DNA of 18,612 bases from SOIA01 sp050116035 (GTDB lineage Bacteria > Acidobacteriota > Aminicenantia > Aminicenantales > Aminicenantaceae). The position numbers and the translations under genes were made by a program. Below, piece by piece: positions 6,659-15,207 of this stretch. Each line of letters opens with the position of its first letter. Position 1 is the stretch's first letter. The notes beneath the pieces were generated by a model. The model made no database searches, was not told where the DNA came from, and saw only the letters and a program-made list of their open reading frames with translations. Where the stretch lies: assembly GCA_050116035.1 (NCBI GenBank), contig JASFPJ010000023.1, positions 1 to 18,612 on the forward strand, in the 5' to 3' direction.

Positions 6659-7788
6659 ATAGAAGAGACTACTATGAGATCTTGAATATCTCACCGAATG
6701 CCTCTTCGGAGGAGATTAAAAAGGCTTACCGTCAGATGGCTCTGAAATTCCACCCAGACAGGAATCCAGGCAATAAAGAGGCGGAAGAAAAATTCAAAGA
6801 GGCGGCCGAGGCATACAGCGTTCTTATTGACCCTGAAAAAAGGTCGGTTTATGACAGGTTGGGTCACGAAGGTCTGCGGGGAGAAGGCTTTAGCGGTTTT
6901 TCAGGGTTTAATTCTTCTATCTTTGAAGATTTCGAAGATATTCTAGGTAATTTTTTTAGTTTTGGATTCGGAGATTTATTCGGGACAAGGCAGCGGGCGA
7001 AGTCGCATTATCCCCAGAGAGGGAGAGATTTGGCTCTGGAGTATGAAGTGACCTTGGAGGAATCCGCTTTTGGAGTGGATAAAGACATCAAGCTCAACAG
7101 GGTGGAACTCTGTTCTGTCTGCCATGGTGCAAAAATGCGTCCTGGGACTCAGAAATCAGTCTGTCACACATGCCAAGGAAAAGGGCAGGTCCGTTATCAG
7201 CAAGGATTTTTCGTTGTTTCACGCACATGCTCAACATGCAGAGGAACAGGAGAAATTATCACTTCCCCTTGTTTGGAGTGCAGAGGTAGCGGGAAAGTTA
7301 AGCAGAAGAAAGAATTGAAAATAAAGATTCCGGCTGGTGTGGATGATGGAACGAAGCTCAGGATTGAGGGAGAGGGAGAGGCTGGAGACCAAGGGGCACC
7401 ACGGGGAGATCTCTATGTGATTATTCATGTGAAACAACATGATTTTTTCAAGCGAGATGGGAATAATCTCTACTGTGAGATTCAGATTCCTTTCACTCAG
7501 GCCGCACTGGGAACAACTGTCGAGATTCCAACACTTGATGGGAATGAAAAGCTCGATATCCCCATAGAAACTCAGCCAGGAGAGGTCTTCAGGTTGAAAG
7601 GAAACGGAATAAAAAGTCTTCACAGCTATAAAAAGGGCGATTTATTCGTTAAGGTTAACGTGGAGACTCCTAAGAAATTAACAAAGGAGCAAAAGTCCTT
7701 GCTCCAGCAGTTCGCTCAGTCCAGGGGAGAAGAGTTCAAATCCCATACACGAAAATCCAAAAAAAAGGGAAAAAATATTTTTCACTAG
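6655..7788 (+). CDS. dnaJ: Chaperone protein DnaJ (type I Hsp40)
   Basis: The 377-residue protein has the full type I layout. A J-domain spans about residues 1-70 with HPD at 33-35, followed by a Gly/Phe-rich region (about 73-110, with FSGFSGF and FSFGFGDLFG). A zinc region has four Cys pairs at 153/156, 170/173, 192/195 and 206/209, and the C-terminal substrate-binding domains end with an RGEEF and Lys-rich tail. The first zinc repeat reads CSVCHGAK, lacking the second glycine of CxxCxGxG; the other three are normal. DnaJ delivers substrates to DnaK and stimulates its ATPase. The start codon overlaps the dnaK stop in an ATGA arrangement, indicating translational coupling. Confidence -1.
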   Translation: MNRRDYYEILNISPNASSEEIKKAYRQMALKFHPDRNPGNKEAEEKFKEAAEAYSVLIDPEKRSVYDRLGHEGLRGEGFSGFSGFNSSIFEDFEDILGNFFSFGFGDLFGTRQRAKSHYPQRGRDLALEYEVTLEESAFGVDKDIKLNRVELCSVCHGAKMRPGTQKSVCHTCQGKGQVRYQQGFFVVSRTCSTCRGTGEIITSPCLECRGSGKVKQKKELKIKIPAGVDDGTKLRIEGEGEAGDQGAPRGDLYVIIHVKQHDFFKRDGNNLYCEIQIPFTQAALGTTVEIPTLDGNEKLDIPIETQPGEVFRLKGNGIKSLHSYKKGDLFVKVNVETPKKLTKEQKSLLQQFAQSRGEEFKSHTRKSKKKGKNIFH

Positions 7789-7795
7789 AGCAAAG

Positions 7796-8548
7796 TTGAC
7801 TTCGAATCGTTTCTCTATAAAACAAAGCCATATCCGTTCTTCTTCTGTTTTTCTGGATGGAGAAGAACACCATCATCTGAGTAAGGTGGCCAGAATCAAA
7901 CCAAAGGAGAAAGTGTGGCTTTTTGACGAGCGGGGAACAAACTATTTGGCAAGAGTAGAGGAGATCACCAAAGAAAGGACACGACTTGCCATACTCGAGA
8001 GACAAGTCTCTCCTGAACCCAGGGTGAAAATCACACTTGCCCAGGCACTTATTAAATCAAAAAAAATGAACAGCATCCTTCAGAAAGCCACAGAGTTGGG
8101 CGTGATGACAGTCATCCCTGTTATCACAGCGAGAACAATTGTCAGGATAGAAGAAAAGGTTGAAAAGAAGCTGGAAAGATGGCAAAAGATTATTCATGCA
8201 GCGGCCAAGCAGAGCCAGATTCCTTTCCTTCCTTCAATATCTTCTCCTGTAACACTTGAACAACTGGTGGAAGAAAGGGAGGAAGCCAAGAAACTTGTGC
8301 TGAGCGAAAACAGAGGAAAATATCTGAGGGATATTCTCGTTCAGGGCTCTCGTCCAGATGTCGAGAGGGAGGAGCTTCCCTCGTCAGTCATCCTCCTTGT
8401 GGGACCGGAAGGGGGGTGGACCAGTGAGGAAGAGAAGTTTATTCTCGACCATGGATATGAAGCTGTGAGTCTTGGGAGGCAGGTATTGAGAGCTGAGACA
8501 GCCGCTCTGTCTAGCCTAGCTATGATCTCTCATTTTTGGAATTCATGA
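7796..8548 (+). CDS. rsmE: 16S rRNA m3U1498 methyltransferase RsmE
   Basis: The 250-residue protein shows the RsmE signatures: an N-terminal PUA-like part with EEHHHLSKVARIKP, then the SPOUT methyltransferase core with KATELGV, GPEGGWTSEEE and LGRQVLRAETAALSSLAM, which form the trefoil-knot S-adenosylmethionine site. The enzyme methylates U1498 of 16S rRNA in the decoding region. The best start is TTG at 7796, 7 bases after dnaJ, giving MTSNRFSI, close to the usual RsmE N-terminus; the Shine-Dalgarno (AGAG at 7787-7790) is weak, which suggests coupling to dnaJ. The dnaJ-rsmE linkage is common in bacteria. The start is less certain than the family. Confidence -1.
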   Translation: MTSNRFSIKQSHIRSSSVFLDGEEHHHLSKVARIKPKEKVWLFDERGTNYLARVEEITKERTRLAILERQVSPEPRVKITLAQALIKSKKMNSILQKATELGVMTVIPVITARTIVRIEEKVEKKLERWQKIIHAAAKQSQIPFLPSISSPVTLEQLVEEREEAKKLVLSENRGKYLRDILVQGSRPDVEREELPSSVILLVGPEGGWTSEEEKFILDHGYEAVSLGRQVLRAETAALSSLAMISHFWNS

Positions 8549-8549
8549 G

Positions 8550-9488
8550 ATGTTTCTGCAAGGACAAAAAGTAGGCAAATACCAGATACTGCGTTCTCTC
8601 GGCAGTGGAGGTTTTGGTTCTGTATTCTTGGCCAAGGACACATGGCTGAACATCAAAGTCGCCATCAAAGTCCCTCATAAACAATCCTTAGAACTCTTTA
8701 AACTGTTGAAAGAACCAAGACTCCAGGCCGTGTTGGATCATCCGAATATCGTGCGGATGATTTCAGCTGAAAAGGAAAACAAAGTCTTTTTCATGGTGAT
8801 GGAATACATTAAAGGAAAAACTCTGGAAAAAATTCTTGAAAAAGAAAGGACTCTTGACTTCGAGAAGGCCATTGATTATATCAACCAAGTCTGTTATGGG
8901 GTGGATCATGCCCATAAAAACAAGATTGTCCACAGAGACTTGAGGCCTTCAAACATAATCGTGTCTGAAGACGGGACAGCGAAAATCACAGATTTTGGGA
9001 CTTCGGTTTGGCTGAACAATGTCCCCTACGCCTCCACAAGAATCGGTTCTCCTCCGTACATGGCTCCTGAGCAGTTCATGGGAAAGGCTACTTTCACTTC
9101 GGACATATATTCCCTGGGTTGCATTTTTTATGAAATGGTTACAGGCGAGCCACCGATCATTGATCCTGATCCATTCAAAATCCTGGAAAAGGCAAAGAGC
9201 GGGAAAATCAAGCCGCCCCGATTGAAAAACGACTCTATCCCCAAAGATATCGATGATATTATCATGAAATGTCTGGCGACAAAAACGGATGAGAGGTATC
9301 AAAAACCTTCGGAGATTATCAGGCGACTCGCCGTTTTTAAGGGTAAAGACTCGAAAAAATCTGAAATTGATGACATCCTGGGTCGGATTAAGGCAAGAGA
9401 AAGGGGCGTGACTCGTCCCTGCTGGAATTGTCGGCGACCTTTGCCTCATAAATCAAAAATTTGCCCCTACTGCGGTGAAGCTGTTTGA
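8550..9488 (+). CDS. Hanks-type Ser/Thr protein kinase with C-terminal zinc ribbon
   Basis: This 312-residue protein has a complete kinase domain over about residues 11-270: glycine loop LGSGGFGSVFLAKD (17-30), ATP-binding K40 in VAIK, likely helix-C E55, catalytic loop HRDLRPSN (128-135), DFG at 148-150, and GSPPYMAPEQ ending at 175. The usual Lys of HRDLKPxN is Arg, a substitution seen in active bacterial kinases. No transmembrane segment or extracellular sensor is present. The tail carries two CxxC pairs, C291/C294 and C305/C308, forming a zinc-ribbon-like finger. The ATG lies 1 base after the rsmE stop (TGAGATG), so it appears translationally coupled to the chaperone operon. The substrate is unknown; a soluble stress-linked kinase is the inference. 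Confidence -1.
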   Translation: MFLQGQKVGKYQILRSLGSGGFGSVFLAKDTWLNIKVAIKVPHKQSLELFKLLKEPRLQAVLDHPNIVRMISAEKENKVFFMVMEYIKGKTLEKILEKERTLDFEKAIDYINQVCYGVDHAHKNKIVHRDLRPSNIIVSEDGTAKITDFGTSVWLNNVPYASTRIGSPPYMAPEQFMGKATFTSDIYSLGCIFYEMVTGEPPIIDPDPFKILEKAKSGKIKPPRLKNDSIPKDIDDIIMKCLATKTDERYQKPSEIIRRLAVFKGKDSKKSEIDDILGRIKARERGVTRPCWNCRRPLPHKSKICPYCGEAV

Positions 9489-9495
9489 AAGAAAT

Positions 9496-9532
9496 GCAAG
9501 CGAAATGAAAGAAAAAGCGGTTTCGTTTTTGC
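9496..9532 (+). terminator. Possible weak terminator hairpin after the kinase
   Basis: GCAAGCGAAA at 9496-9505 can pair imperfectly with TTTCGTTTTTGC at 9521-9532, and the 3' arm includes a short T-run. It lies between the kinase stop and the next promoter, where a terminator would be expected. Stem quality is poor because of bulges, so confidence is low. Confidence -1.
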
Positions 9533-9536
9533 TGAA

Positions 9537-9565
9537 TTGACTTAAACAGTCGATTAAGATAAGAT
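9537..9565 (+). promoter_or_regulatory. Probable sigma70-type promoter for ilvE-pilT-alaS
   Basis: TTGACT at 9537-9542 is spaced 17 bases from TAAGAT at 9560-9565, giving a predicted start near 9572 and a leader of about 60 bases before the ATG at 9632. The -10 matches the consensus at four of six positions. It sits in the only sizeable gap between the kinase and the aminotransferase, which supports it. Confidence -1.
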
Positions 9566-9631
9566 GAATTCCAGTTTACTGTTATTAATAACCAAATAAT
9601 AAATCTATGTCATATTACTTAGGAGTCATGA

Positions 9632-10558
9632 ATGAGTCCATTTAATGAGAAAGATGGAGTCGTCTGGATGAACGGGCAGTTTATCCCCTGGAAGGATGCG
9701 AATATCCATATCGCATCCCACGTCATCCATTATGGGAGTGGCCTGTTTGAAGGATTCCGGGCTTATGACACTCCAAAAGGAGCCGTGATTTTCCGCCTCG
9801 ATGCCCATGTCAAAAGGCTCTATAATTCGTGCAAAATGTACCGCATGGAAATTCCATATTCTCAGGAAGAGTTCGAGAAGGCGGTTATCGAAACGATTCA
9901 TGAAAATAAGCTAAAAGCCTGCTATATCCGACCAGTTGTCTACCGGGGCTATGGGACCTTAGGAGTGGATCCTTTTCCTAATCCGGTTGACTGCGCCATT
10001 CTTGTCTGGGAATGGGGGCAGTATTTGGGAGAGGATGCGCTGGAAAAAGGAGTGGATGTCAAGATTTCCACTTGGCAGAGAATGGCTCCCAACACTTTTC
10101 CAGCCTTAGCCAAATCCGGGGCAAATTATATGAACTCTCAGTTGATAAAAATGGAGGCCATACTGGAGGGCTATGTGGAGGGCATTGCTTTGAACGTGAG
10201 AGGACATATATCTGAAGGGAGCGGAGAAAACGTATTCCTGGTGATGGATGGTCAAATACACACTCCCCCTCTGTCTGCATCCATCCTTCCTGGCATCACA
10301 AGAGACACTGTTATCCGATTATCCAAAGATGCGGGGATTCCTTTTGTTGAAGAAACGATCCCCCGAGAAATGCTCTATCTTGCGGATGAAGTCTTTTTCA
10401 CTGGCTCTGCCGCTGAAATAACGCCTATACGCTCCATAGATAAGATACCCATCGGAAGTGGCAAAAGAGGGCCGGTCACCAAGAAACTCCAAGATGAATT
10501 CTTTGGCTACATCGACGGCGAAAAGGGAGATAAATATAACTGGCTTGTGTATATATAA
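9632..10558 (+). CDS. ilvE: Branched-chain amino acid aminotransferase
   Basis: The 308-residue protein is a fold-type IV PLP enzyme. Landmarks are the N-terminal VVWMNGQFIPW, SHVIHYGSGLFEGFRAY at 29-45, the catalytic lysine in ALAKSGANYMNS (K161) and EGSGENVFLV near 195-204, which binds cofactor phosphate. LPGITRDTVI and FFTGSAAEITPI follow in the C-terminal half. It would transfer amino groups between Leu/Ile/Val and 2-oxoglutarate in the cytoplasm. The start is the ATG at 9632 after AGGAG at 9621-9625; the ATG at 9628 is out of frame. The E. coli-like motifs and length favour IlvE over D-amino-acid transaminase or aminodeoxychorismate lyase. It precedes pilT by 23 bases with no obvious functional link. 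Confidence -1.
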   Translation: MSPFNEKDGVVWMNGQFIPWKDANIHIASHVIHYGSGLFEGFRAYDTPKGAVIFRLDAHVKRLYNSCKMYRMEIPYSQEEFEKAVIETIHENKLKACYIRPVVYRGYGTLGVDPFPNPVDCAILVWEWGQYLGEDALEKGVDVKISTWQRMAPNTFPALAKSGANYMNSQLIKMEAILEGYVEGIALNVRGHISEGSGENVFLVMDGQIHTPPLSASILPGITRDTVIRLSKDAGIPFVEETIPREMLYLADEVFFTGSAAEITPIRSIDKIPIGSGKRGPVTKKLQDEFFGYIDGEKGDKYNWLVYI

Positions 10559-10581
10559 ACTCTATTTAAGGAGCAATAGCG

Positions 10582-11715
10582 ATGAAAATTGATGATTTTT
10601 TAAAAATAGCCATCGAAAGTGATGCTTCAGATCTTCATTTAAAACCCGGAAACCATCCTATACTTCGTATCAACGGAGTCCTCAAACCTTTAACCTCATT
10701 TCCCAGGTTGAATGCAGAACACACACAGCTTCTGGCTGAACAGATTATGACAGGCTCTCAAAAAAGCTTACTCGAAGAGGACTTGGATCTGGATCTAGCC
10801 TACAGTTTTGCAGGTTTTGGCCGGTTCAGGGGAAACATTTTCCATCAGCGGGGATCATTAGGCATTGCTTTAAGAATTATCCCTTTAGAGCCCATGTCAA
10901 TTAAAGAGCTGAGATTGCCTGAAGTTTTGGAGATGATATCTCTTGAACAGAGGGGACTTGTCCTGTGCACCGGAACAACTGGAAGTGGAAAAACGACCAC
11001 GCTGGCGAGTATGGTCGACTTCATCAATACCCAACGAACGGAAAATATAATTACCATCGAAGACCCGATCGAGTACCTGCACAGAGACAAGAAATCAACT
11101 GTCTGCCAGAGAGAGGTGGGCGTGGATGTGAAAAACTTCTCCAGGGGGCTCAGAGCGGGTCTCAGGGAAGACCCTGACGTCATTCTCGTGGGAGAGATGA
11201 GGGACAAAGATACGATAGAGACAGCCATTGTCGCGGCTGAAACCGGCCACCTCGTCATGAGCACGCTTCACACTCTGGATGCGGTGGAAACTATCAACCG
11301 AATCGTTTCTGTCTTCCCCCCTCACAGTCAGAAACAAGTCAGGTTTCAGCTCTCCAGTATCTTGAAGGCTGTCATCTCCATGCGGCTTATTCCTGAAAAA
11401 GGAGGAAAAGGAAGGGTTCCGGCTGTAGAAATCATGATCAACACTCCCTATATACAGGAGTGTATCATAAAGAAGGAAAAGACAGCGCTCATTAGAGACG
11501 CTATCGAAGCTGGCGTGTCTCAATACGGTATGCAGACCTTTGATCAATCGATATACTATCTCTACAAGAATGACTTGATTTCTTTTGAACAGGGTTTGAG
11601 GTATTCATCGAATCCGAATGACTTCAAGCTCAGAGTGGCCGGCATTCAGTCCTCAGCCGATGTCTCTCGCGAAGAGATGGAAAAAGAGATGTCTGAAGTT
11701 AAGAAAGATAAATAA
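10582..11715 (+). CDS. pilT: Type IV pilus retraction ATPase PilT
   Basis: This 377-residue protein is a secretion-type hexameric ATPase. The N-terminal PAS-like domain begins DFLKIAIESDASDLHLKPG. The ATPase domain carries Walker A GTTGSGKTT at 131-139, an Asp box ITIEDPIEY at 157-165, Walker B VILVGEMRD at 200-208 and a His box TGHLVMSTLHT at 221-231. The C-terminal part shows QYGMQTFDQSI and NPNDFKLRVAGI. PilT disassembles the pilus at the inner-membrane base and powers twitching. The start follows AAGGAG at 10568-10573. PilU is the main alternative, but the overall pattern fits PilT of non-proteobacterial genomes. No other pilus genes are in this window. Confidence -1.
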   Translation: MKIDDFLKIAIESDASDLHLKPGNHPILRINGVLKPLTSFPRLNAEHTQLLAEQIMTGSQKSLLEEDLDLDLAYSFAGFGRFRGNIFHQRGSLGIALRIIPLEPMSIKELRLPEVLEMISLEQRGLVLCTGTTGSGKTTTLASMVDFINTQRTENIITIEDPIEYLHRDKKSTVCQREVGVDVKNFSRGLRAGLREDPDVILVGEMRDKDTIETAIVAAETGHLVMSTLHTLDAVETINRIVSVFPPHSQKQVRFQLSSILKAVISMRLIPEKGGKGRVPAVEIMINTPYIQECIIKKEKTALIRDAIEAGVSQYGMQTFDQSIYYLYKNDLISFEQGLRYSSNPNDFKLRVAGIQSSADVSREEMEKEMSEVKKDK

Positions 11716-11723
11716 TACACTCA

Positions 11724-14363
11724 ATGAAGTCTCAGGAGATTCGGGAAACTTTTTTAGACTTCTTCGCTGAAAAAAACCATAAGATAATCAAAAGCTCCTC
11801 ACTCCTTCCCAAGGACGACCCGACTATTCTATTCACAAATGCCGGGATGAATCAGTTCAAGAACACCTTTTTGGGCCTCGAGAAAAGAAGTTACAAGAGG
11901 GCCGCGTCTGTCCAGAAATGCATGAGAGTCAGTGGAAAACACAACGACCTGGAACAAGTGGGGAAAACCAGCAAGCACCATACCTTTTTCGAAATGCTCG
12001 GAAATTTTTCATTCGGCGATTATTTCAAGAAAGAAGCTATCGAATATGCCTGGGAGCTTATCGTTGGGGTTTTCAAGCTCAAGAAAGAAAACGTCTACGC
12101 CACGGTGTATGAAGAGGACGATGAGGCTTATAAAATCTGGAACGAGACCATAGGAATTTCTTCCGACAGAATATTTCGCTTCGGGATAAAAGACAATTAC
12201 TGGGCCATGGGAGAGACAGGTCCCTGTGGGCCTTGTTCCGAGATTCATTATGATCTTGGCGCTGAGATAGAGGAAGGGGATCCTTATCCCTTGATAGAGA
12301 AGGGGAGTGACCGCTTTTCAGAATTGTGGAATCTTGTGTTCATGCAGTTTCATCAGGATGAAAAGGGGAATCAGCATCCTTTGCCCTCGCCTTCCATCGA
12401 CACCGGGATGGGACTCGAGAGGCTGGCTGTGGCTCTTCAGGGATTCTCCAGCAACTTCGACACGGATCTCTTCCAACCCCTTATCCAGGAGGTGTGTGAA
12501 ATCGCGGGAAGAGAATACCCCTCTCATGATGAAGGCGATATCGCCGTGCGGATAATCGCTGACCATATCCGGGCTGTGTCCTTCCTGATTTCAGACGGAA
12601 TCATGCCCTCCAACGAAGGTCGGGGCTATGTTTTAAGAAGGTTGATTCGACGGGCGTTCCGCCAAGGGAATTCGATAGAGATTGAAGAGCCTTTCCTTTA
12701 TCGGCTAGTGGGAGTGGTGTGCGATATCATGAAGGATGCGTATCCAGAGCTTCTCCCCTCCGCAAATTATATTTCTAAAATCTGTCAGTCCGAGGAGAAA
12801 CGTTTCGCGTTGACTCTTTCATCTGGTCTTCGGACGTTTAACCAGTACATCAAAGAGGCTAAGAAGGCCGGAAAAAAATTGCTTTCCGGGGCAAAGGCAT
12901 TCAAATTGTATGATACATACGGCTTTCCGCTTGATCTTTCCAGAGAACTGGCCGAAGAGCAGAATATGGATGTAGGGGAGAAAGATTTCCATCGCGAGCT
13001 CGAAAAACAGCGCGAAAGGGCACGCCTTTCATGGGAAGGAGAAGAGAGGCAAAAGGGGAAGAAAGTTTATGAAAAACTCAAAAGGCTCAGTGTGGAGTAC
13101 GTGGGGTATGAGCAGGAGATGATTCCAGAAGCGAAGGTCACCGCTCTTTTGAGGAAGGATCAAATTGTTCAAGAACTCAAGGAAGGGGAAGCGGGAGAGA
13201 TATTTCTCGATCAGACTCCCTTCTATGCCGAAGCCGGAGGACAGACGGGCGATTCCGGGGTTTTAAAAAATCCTCATTTTGCCGCAGTCGTTGAGAGCGC
13301 ATTCTATCCCACACCTGACCTTATTTCCCATAAAGTGAAGGTGATATCAGGAAAGATTAAAGCGAATGACAAGGTGGAAGCGGCCATAGATGTGCCAAAC
13401 CGAAGGAAGATCAGTAACAACCACACGGCAACCCACCTTTTGCATGCCTCCTTAAGGCAGATCTTGGGCGACCATGTCAAACAGGCCGGCTCTCTCGTGG
13501 AGTCGTCCCGGCTCAGGTTCGATTTCACTCATTTCGCGGCTCTAAGCAGTACAGAACTCGAACAGATCGAGCTTCTTGTCAACGAGAAAATTAGAGAAGG
13601 CATCAAAGTCGAAACTAAAGTCACGACATTGGAAAAGGGACTCGAAGAAGGAGCTATCGCGATTTTCGAAGAGAAGTACGGGGAAAAGATCAGGATGGTC
13701 ACTATCGCTGATTTCAGCAAAGAACTCTGCGGAGGTGTTCATGTGCACTCGACGGCACAGATCGGCCTGTTCAAGATCATCGCGGAGTCCAGTATTGCGG
13801 CGGGCATGAGACGGATTGAAGCCTTGACAGGAGAAGAAGCCTTAAAGCGTACACAGGAGACAGAAGAGTTGTTGATCGACGTCCAGACAGCCCTGAATTC
13901 TCCGAGGGAAGGTCTGCTCGCTCAAATAGAGAAATTAAAGGAATCCGTGAAGAGTAAAGAGAGAGAAACCAAAGCCATGAGACAGAAGATGGCCAAGCAG
14001 GAGCTTAAAGAAAAAGAAGAAGAGGTCAGGAAAATTCAGGGAATTTCTGTCCTCGTTCAGATGGTGAAGGGATTGAACAACACTGAGCTTCGAGAGTTGG
14101 CCGATTCTCTCAAACAGAAGATTGGCTCAGGAGTCGTGGTGTTGGGGTCTGCTTCCGGTAAGAAGGTCTTTCTGGTGACTGCCGTCACCAAGGATTTAAT
14201 AGCCCGTATAAAAGCCGATGAATTGGTTAAGGAGATCGCTTTGCGGTTAGACGGTGGGGGAGGGGGGCGTCCGGACTTTGCCCAAGCCGGAGGAACCAAA
14301 CCCGAGCAGCTGGAAGAAGTATTGGAAGAAAGCTATTCAATCATCGAAAAAATGATTTCTTAA
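11724..14363 (+). CDS. alaS: Alanyl-tRNA synthetase
   Basis: The 879-residue length is normal for bacterial AlaS. The class II catalytic domain starts with the canonical MKSQEIRETFLDFFAEKNHK and contains SSSLLPKDDPTILFTNAGMNQF, MGETGPCGPCSEIH and GMGLERLA. The editing domain shows the zinc ligands H567 and H571 in HTATHLLHA, and C669 and H673 in CGGVHVH (usually CGGTH, so a Thr-to-Val change). A coiled coil near 730-770 leads to the DHHA1 domain ending GGGGGRPDFAQAGG. It charges tRNA-Ala and hydrolyses misacylated Ser and Gly. The ATG at 11724 lies 8 bases after pilT and has no strong Shine-Dalgarno, suggesting read-through or coupling. Confidence -1.
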   Translation: MKSQEIRETFLDFFAEKNHKIIKSSSLLPKDDPTILFTNAGMNQFKNTFLGLEKRSYKRAASVQKCMRVSGKHNDLEQVGKTSKHHTFFEMLGNFSFGDYFKKEAIEYAWELIVGVFKLKKENVYATVYEEDDEAYKIWNETIGISSDRIFRFGIKDNYWAMGETGPCGPCSEIHYDLGAEIEEGDPYPLIEKGSDRFSELWNLVFMQFHQDEKGNQHPLPSPSIDTGMGLERLAVALQGFSSNFDTDLFQPLIQEVCEIAGREYPSHDEGDIAVRIIADHIRAVSFLISDGIMPSNEGRGYVLRRLIRRAFRQGNSIEIEEPFLYRLVGVVCDIMKDAYPELLPSANYISKICQSEEKRFALTLSSGLRTFNQYIKEAKKAGKKLLSGAKAFKLYDTYGFPLDLSRELAEEQNMDVGEKDFHRELEKQRERARLSWEGEERQKGKKVYEKLKRLSVEYVGYEQEMIPEAKVTALLRKDQIVQELKEGEAGEIFLDQTPFYAEAGGQTGDSGVLKNPHFAAVVESAFYPTPDLISHKVKVISGKIKANDKVEAAIDVPNRRKISNNHTATHLLHASLRQILGDHVKQAGSLVESSRLRFDFTHFAALSSTELEQIELLVNEKIREGIKVETKVTTLEKGLEEGAIAIFEEKYGEKIRMVTIADFSKELCGGVHVHSTAQIGLFKIIAESSIAAGMRRIEALTGEEALKRTQETEELLIDVQTALNSPREGLLAQIEKLKESVKSKERETKAMRQKMAKQELKEKEEEVRKIQGISVLVQMVKGLNNTELRELADSLKQKIGSGVVVLGSASGKKVFLVTAVTKDLIARIKADELVKEIALRLDGGGGGRPDFAQAGGTKPEQLEEVLEESYSIIEKMIS

Positions 14364-14399
14364 AAACTGGAGTCAAGCTTTGAAAGTTGGAATATTATG

Positions 14400-14448
14400 T
14401 TTAGGTTTTGTCAATATTAATGCCCATAAGACTGGAATAAAACCTAAA
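14400..14448 (+). repeat. Perfect 10-bp inverted repeat downstream of alaS
   Basis: TTTAGGTTTT at 14400-14409 pairs exactly with AAAACCTAAA at 14439-14448 across a 29-base loop. No U-tract follows, so it does not look like an intrinsic terminator. It is the first of several inverted repeats in the alaS-transglycosylase gap. Confidence -1.
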
Positions 14449-14456
14449 TCTCACCA

Positions 14457-14520
14457 GCCAGACAAAGCCTGGCCCCAATTTAAATTAAAAATCACCCCAA
14501 AAGGGGATTGAATAAATCCC
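14457..14520 (+). promoter_or_regulatory. Stacked hairpins in the transglycosylase leader, two mutually exclusive
   Basis: GCCAG (14457-14461) pairs with CTGGC (14469-14473) around a 7-base loop. CCCC at 14495-14498 pairs with GGGG at 14503-14506 around AAAA, with flanking AAT/ATT pairing across a 2-base bulge. The same right arm, GGGATT at 14504-14509, can instead pair perfectly with AATCCC at 14515-14520. The last two stems cannot form together, as in leader switches, and the second ends 16 bases before the first ATG. No known riboswitch class was recognised. Confidence -1.
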
Positions 14521-14536
14521 GGAAATCAATCATCAT

Positions 14537-15166
14537 ATGGCACTGATAATAAAAAGGATGATGAAGAAACCCAAAGCACAGAGATTGATGATCTTCGGAG
14601 TGACTGCATTCTTGGTGCTTGTTGCTTCTCTCTTTATGGAAACCCCTGTTCAAGCTGAATCCGGATATCCCGGAAGGTTTGATGCCCTCATTGAATCCAT
14701 CGCTAAAGATTATGGATTGGAGTCTTCCCTGATTCATTCCATAATCCGCACTGAATCCAATTACGATCCTAATGCTGTCTCTTCCAAGGGAGCGGTGGGA
14801 TTGATGCAGCTCATGCCAGAGACGGCTGAAAAATATGGAGTCAGAGATCTTTATGATCCCAGGCAAAACATAATGGGGGGGGTCAAATATCTAAGAGATT
14901 TGATAAACTCCTTCGATAGCAAGACCGATTATGTGCTCGCCGCATACAATGCCGGCCACAATGCCATAAAAAAATACAGAGGAATCCCTCCTTTTCCCGA
15001 AACAAAAAGATTCATTCAGAAAGTCAAAGCCACTTATCCACACTCCACTATTCGGAACAGGACTAAAATTTATAAGTACTATGACGATTCAGGAAGAGTG
15101 GTGTTCACGAACAGCAGTCTTCTCTATTCTCAGAATAAGAAGAAAAACCAGGAGAATGAGAAGTGA
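14537..15166 (+). CDS. Exported lytic transglycosylase (SLT domain)
   Basis: The protein is at most 209 residues. A basic N-terminus and hydrophobic segment (about residues 16-34), then VQAES, form a signal peptide or anchor. The SLT domain follows: FDALIESIAKDYGLESSLIHSIIRTESNYDP with catalytic E73, GAVGLMQLMPETA (85-97), LYDPRQNIMGGVKYLRDL and AAYNAG at 135-140. It cleaves peptidoglycan glycan strands in the periplasm. The C-terminal YKYYDDSGRVVFTNS resembles a DUF4124-like tail often attached to such enzymes. In-frame ATGs at 14558 and 14561 are alternative starts; 14561 gives a more typical signal peptide (MKKPKAQR), so the start is uncertain. It ends 41 bases from a convergent gene. Confidence -1.
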   Translation: MALIIKRMMKKPKAQRLMIFGVTAFLVLVASLFMETPVQAESGYPGRFDALIESIAKDYGLESSLIHSIIRTESNYDPNAVSSKGAVGLMQLMPETAEKYGVRDLYDPRQNIMGGVKYLRDLINSFDSKTDYVLAAYNAGHNAIKKYRGIPPFPETKRFIQKVKATYPHSTIRNRTKIYKYYDDSGRVVFTNSSLLYSQNKKKNQENEK

Positions 15167-15207
15167 GGTTGCTGGTTTTCTCGGAAAGAACACCCAGAAG
15201 CGATGCC

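Noticed and set aside
6600..6700. Frameshift that truncated dnaK
   Set aside because: dnaJ starts in a tidy ATGA overlap and no lid-like helices are encoded in another frame after the stop.
8949..9449. 166-codon minus-strand frame opposite the kinase
   Set aside because: Shadow of the kinase catalytic domain; composition is not protein-like.
11095..11547. 150-codon minus-strand frame opposite pilT
   Set aside because: Antisense shadow of the PilT ATPase core, no ribosome-binding site and no known family.
14451..14520. Cyclic-di-GMP (GEMM-type) riboswitch before the transglycosylase, suggested by GACAAAGCCTGGCC
   Set aside because: Only a short string resembles the GEMM core; the receptor, tetraloop and second helix motifs are missing.
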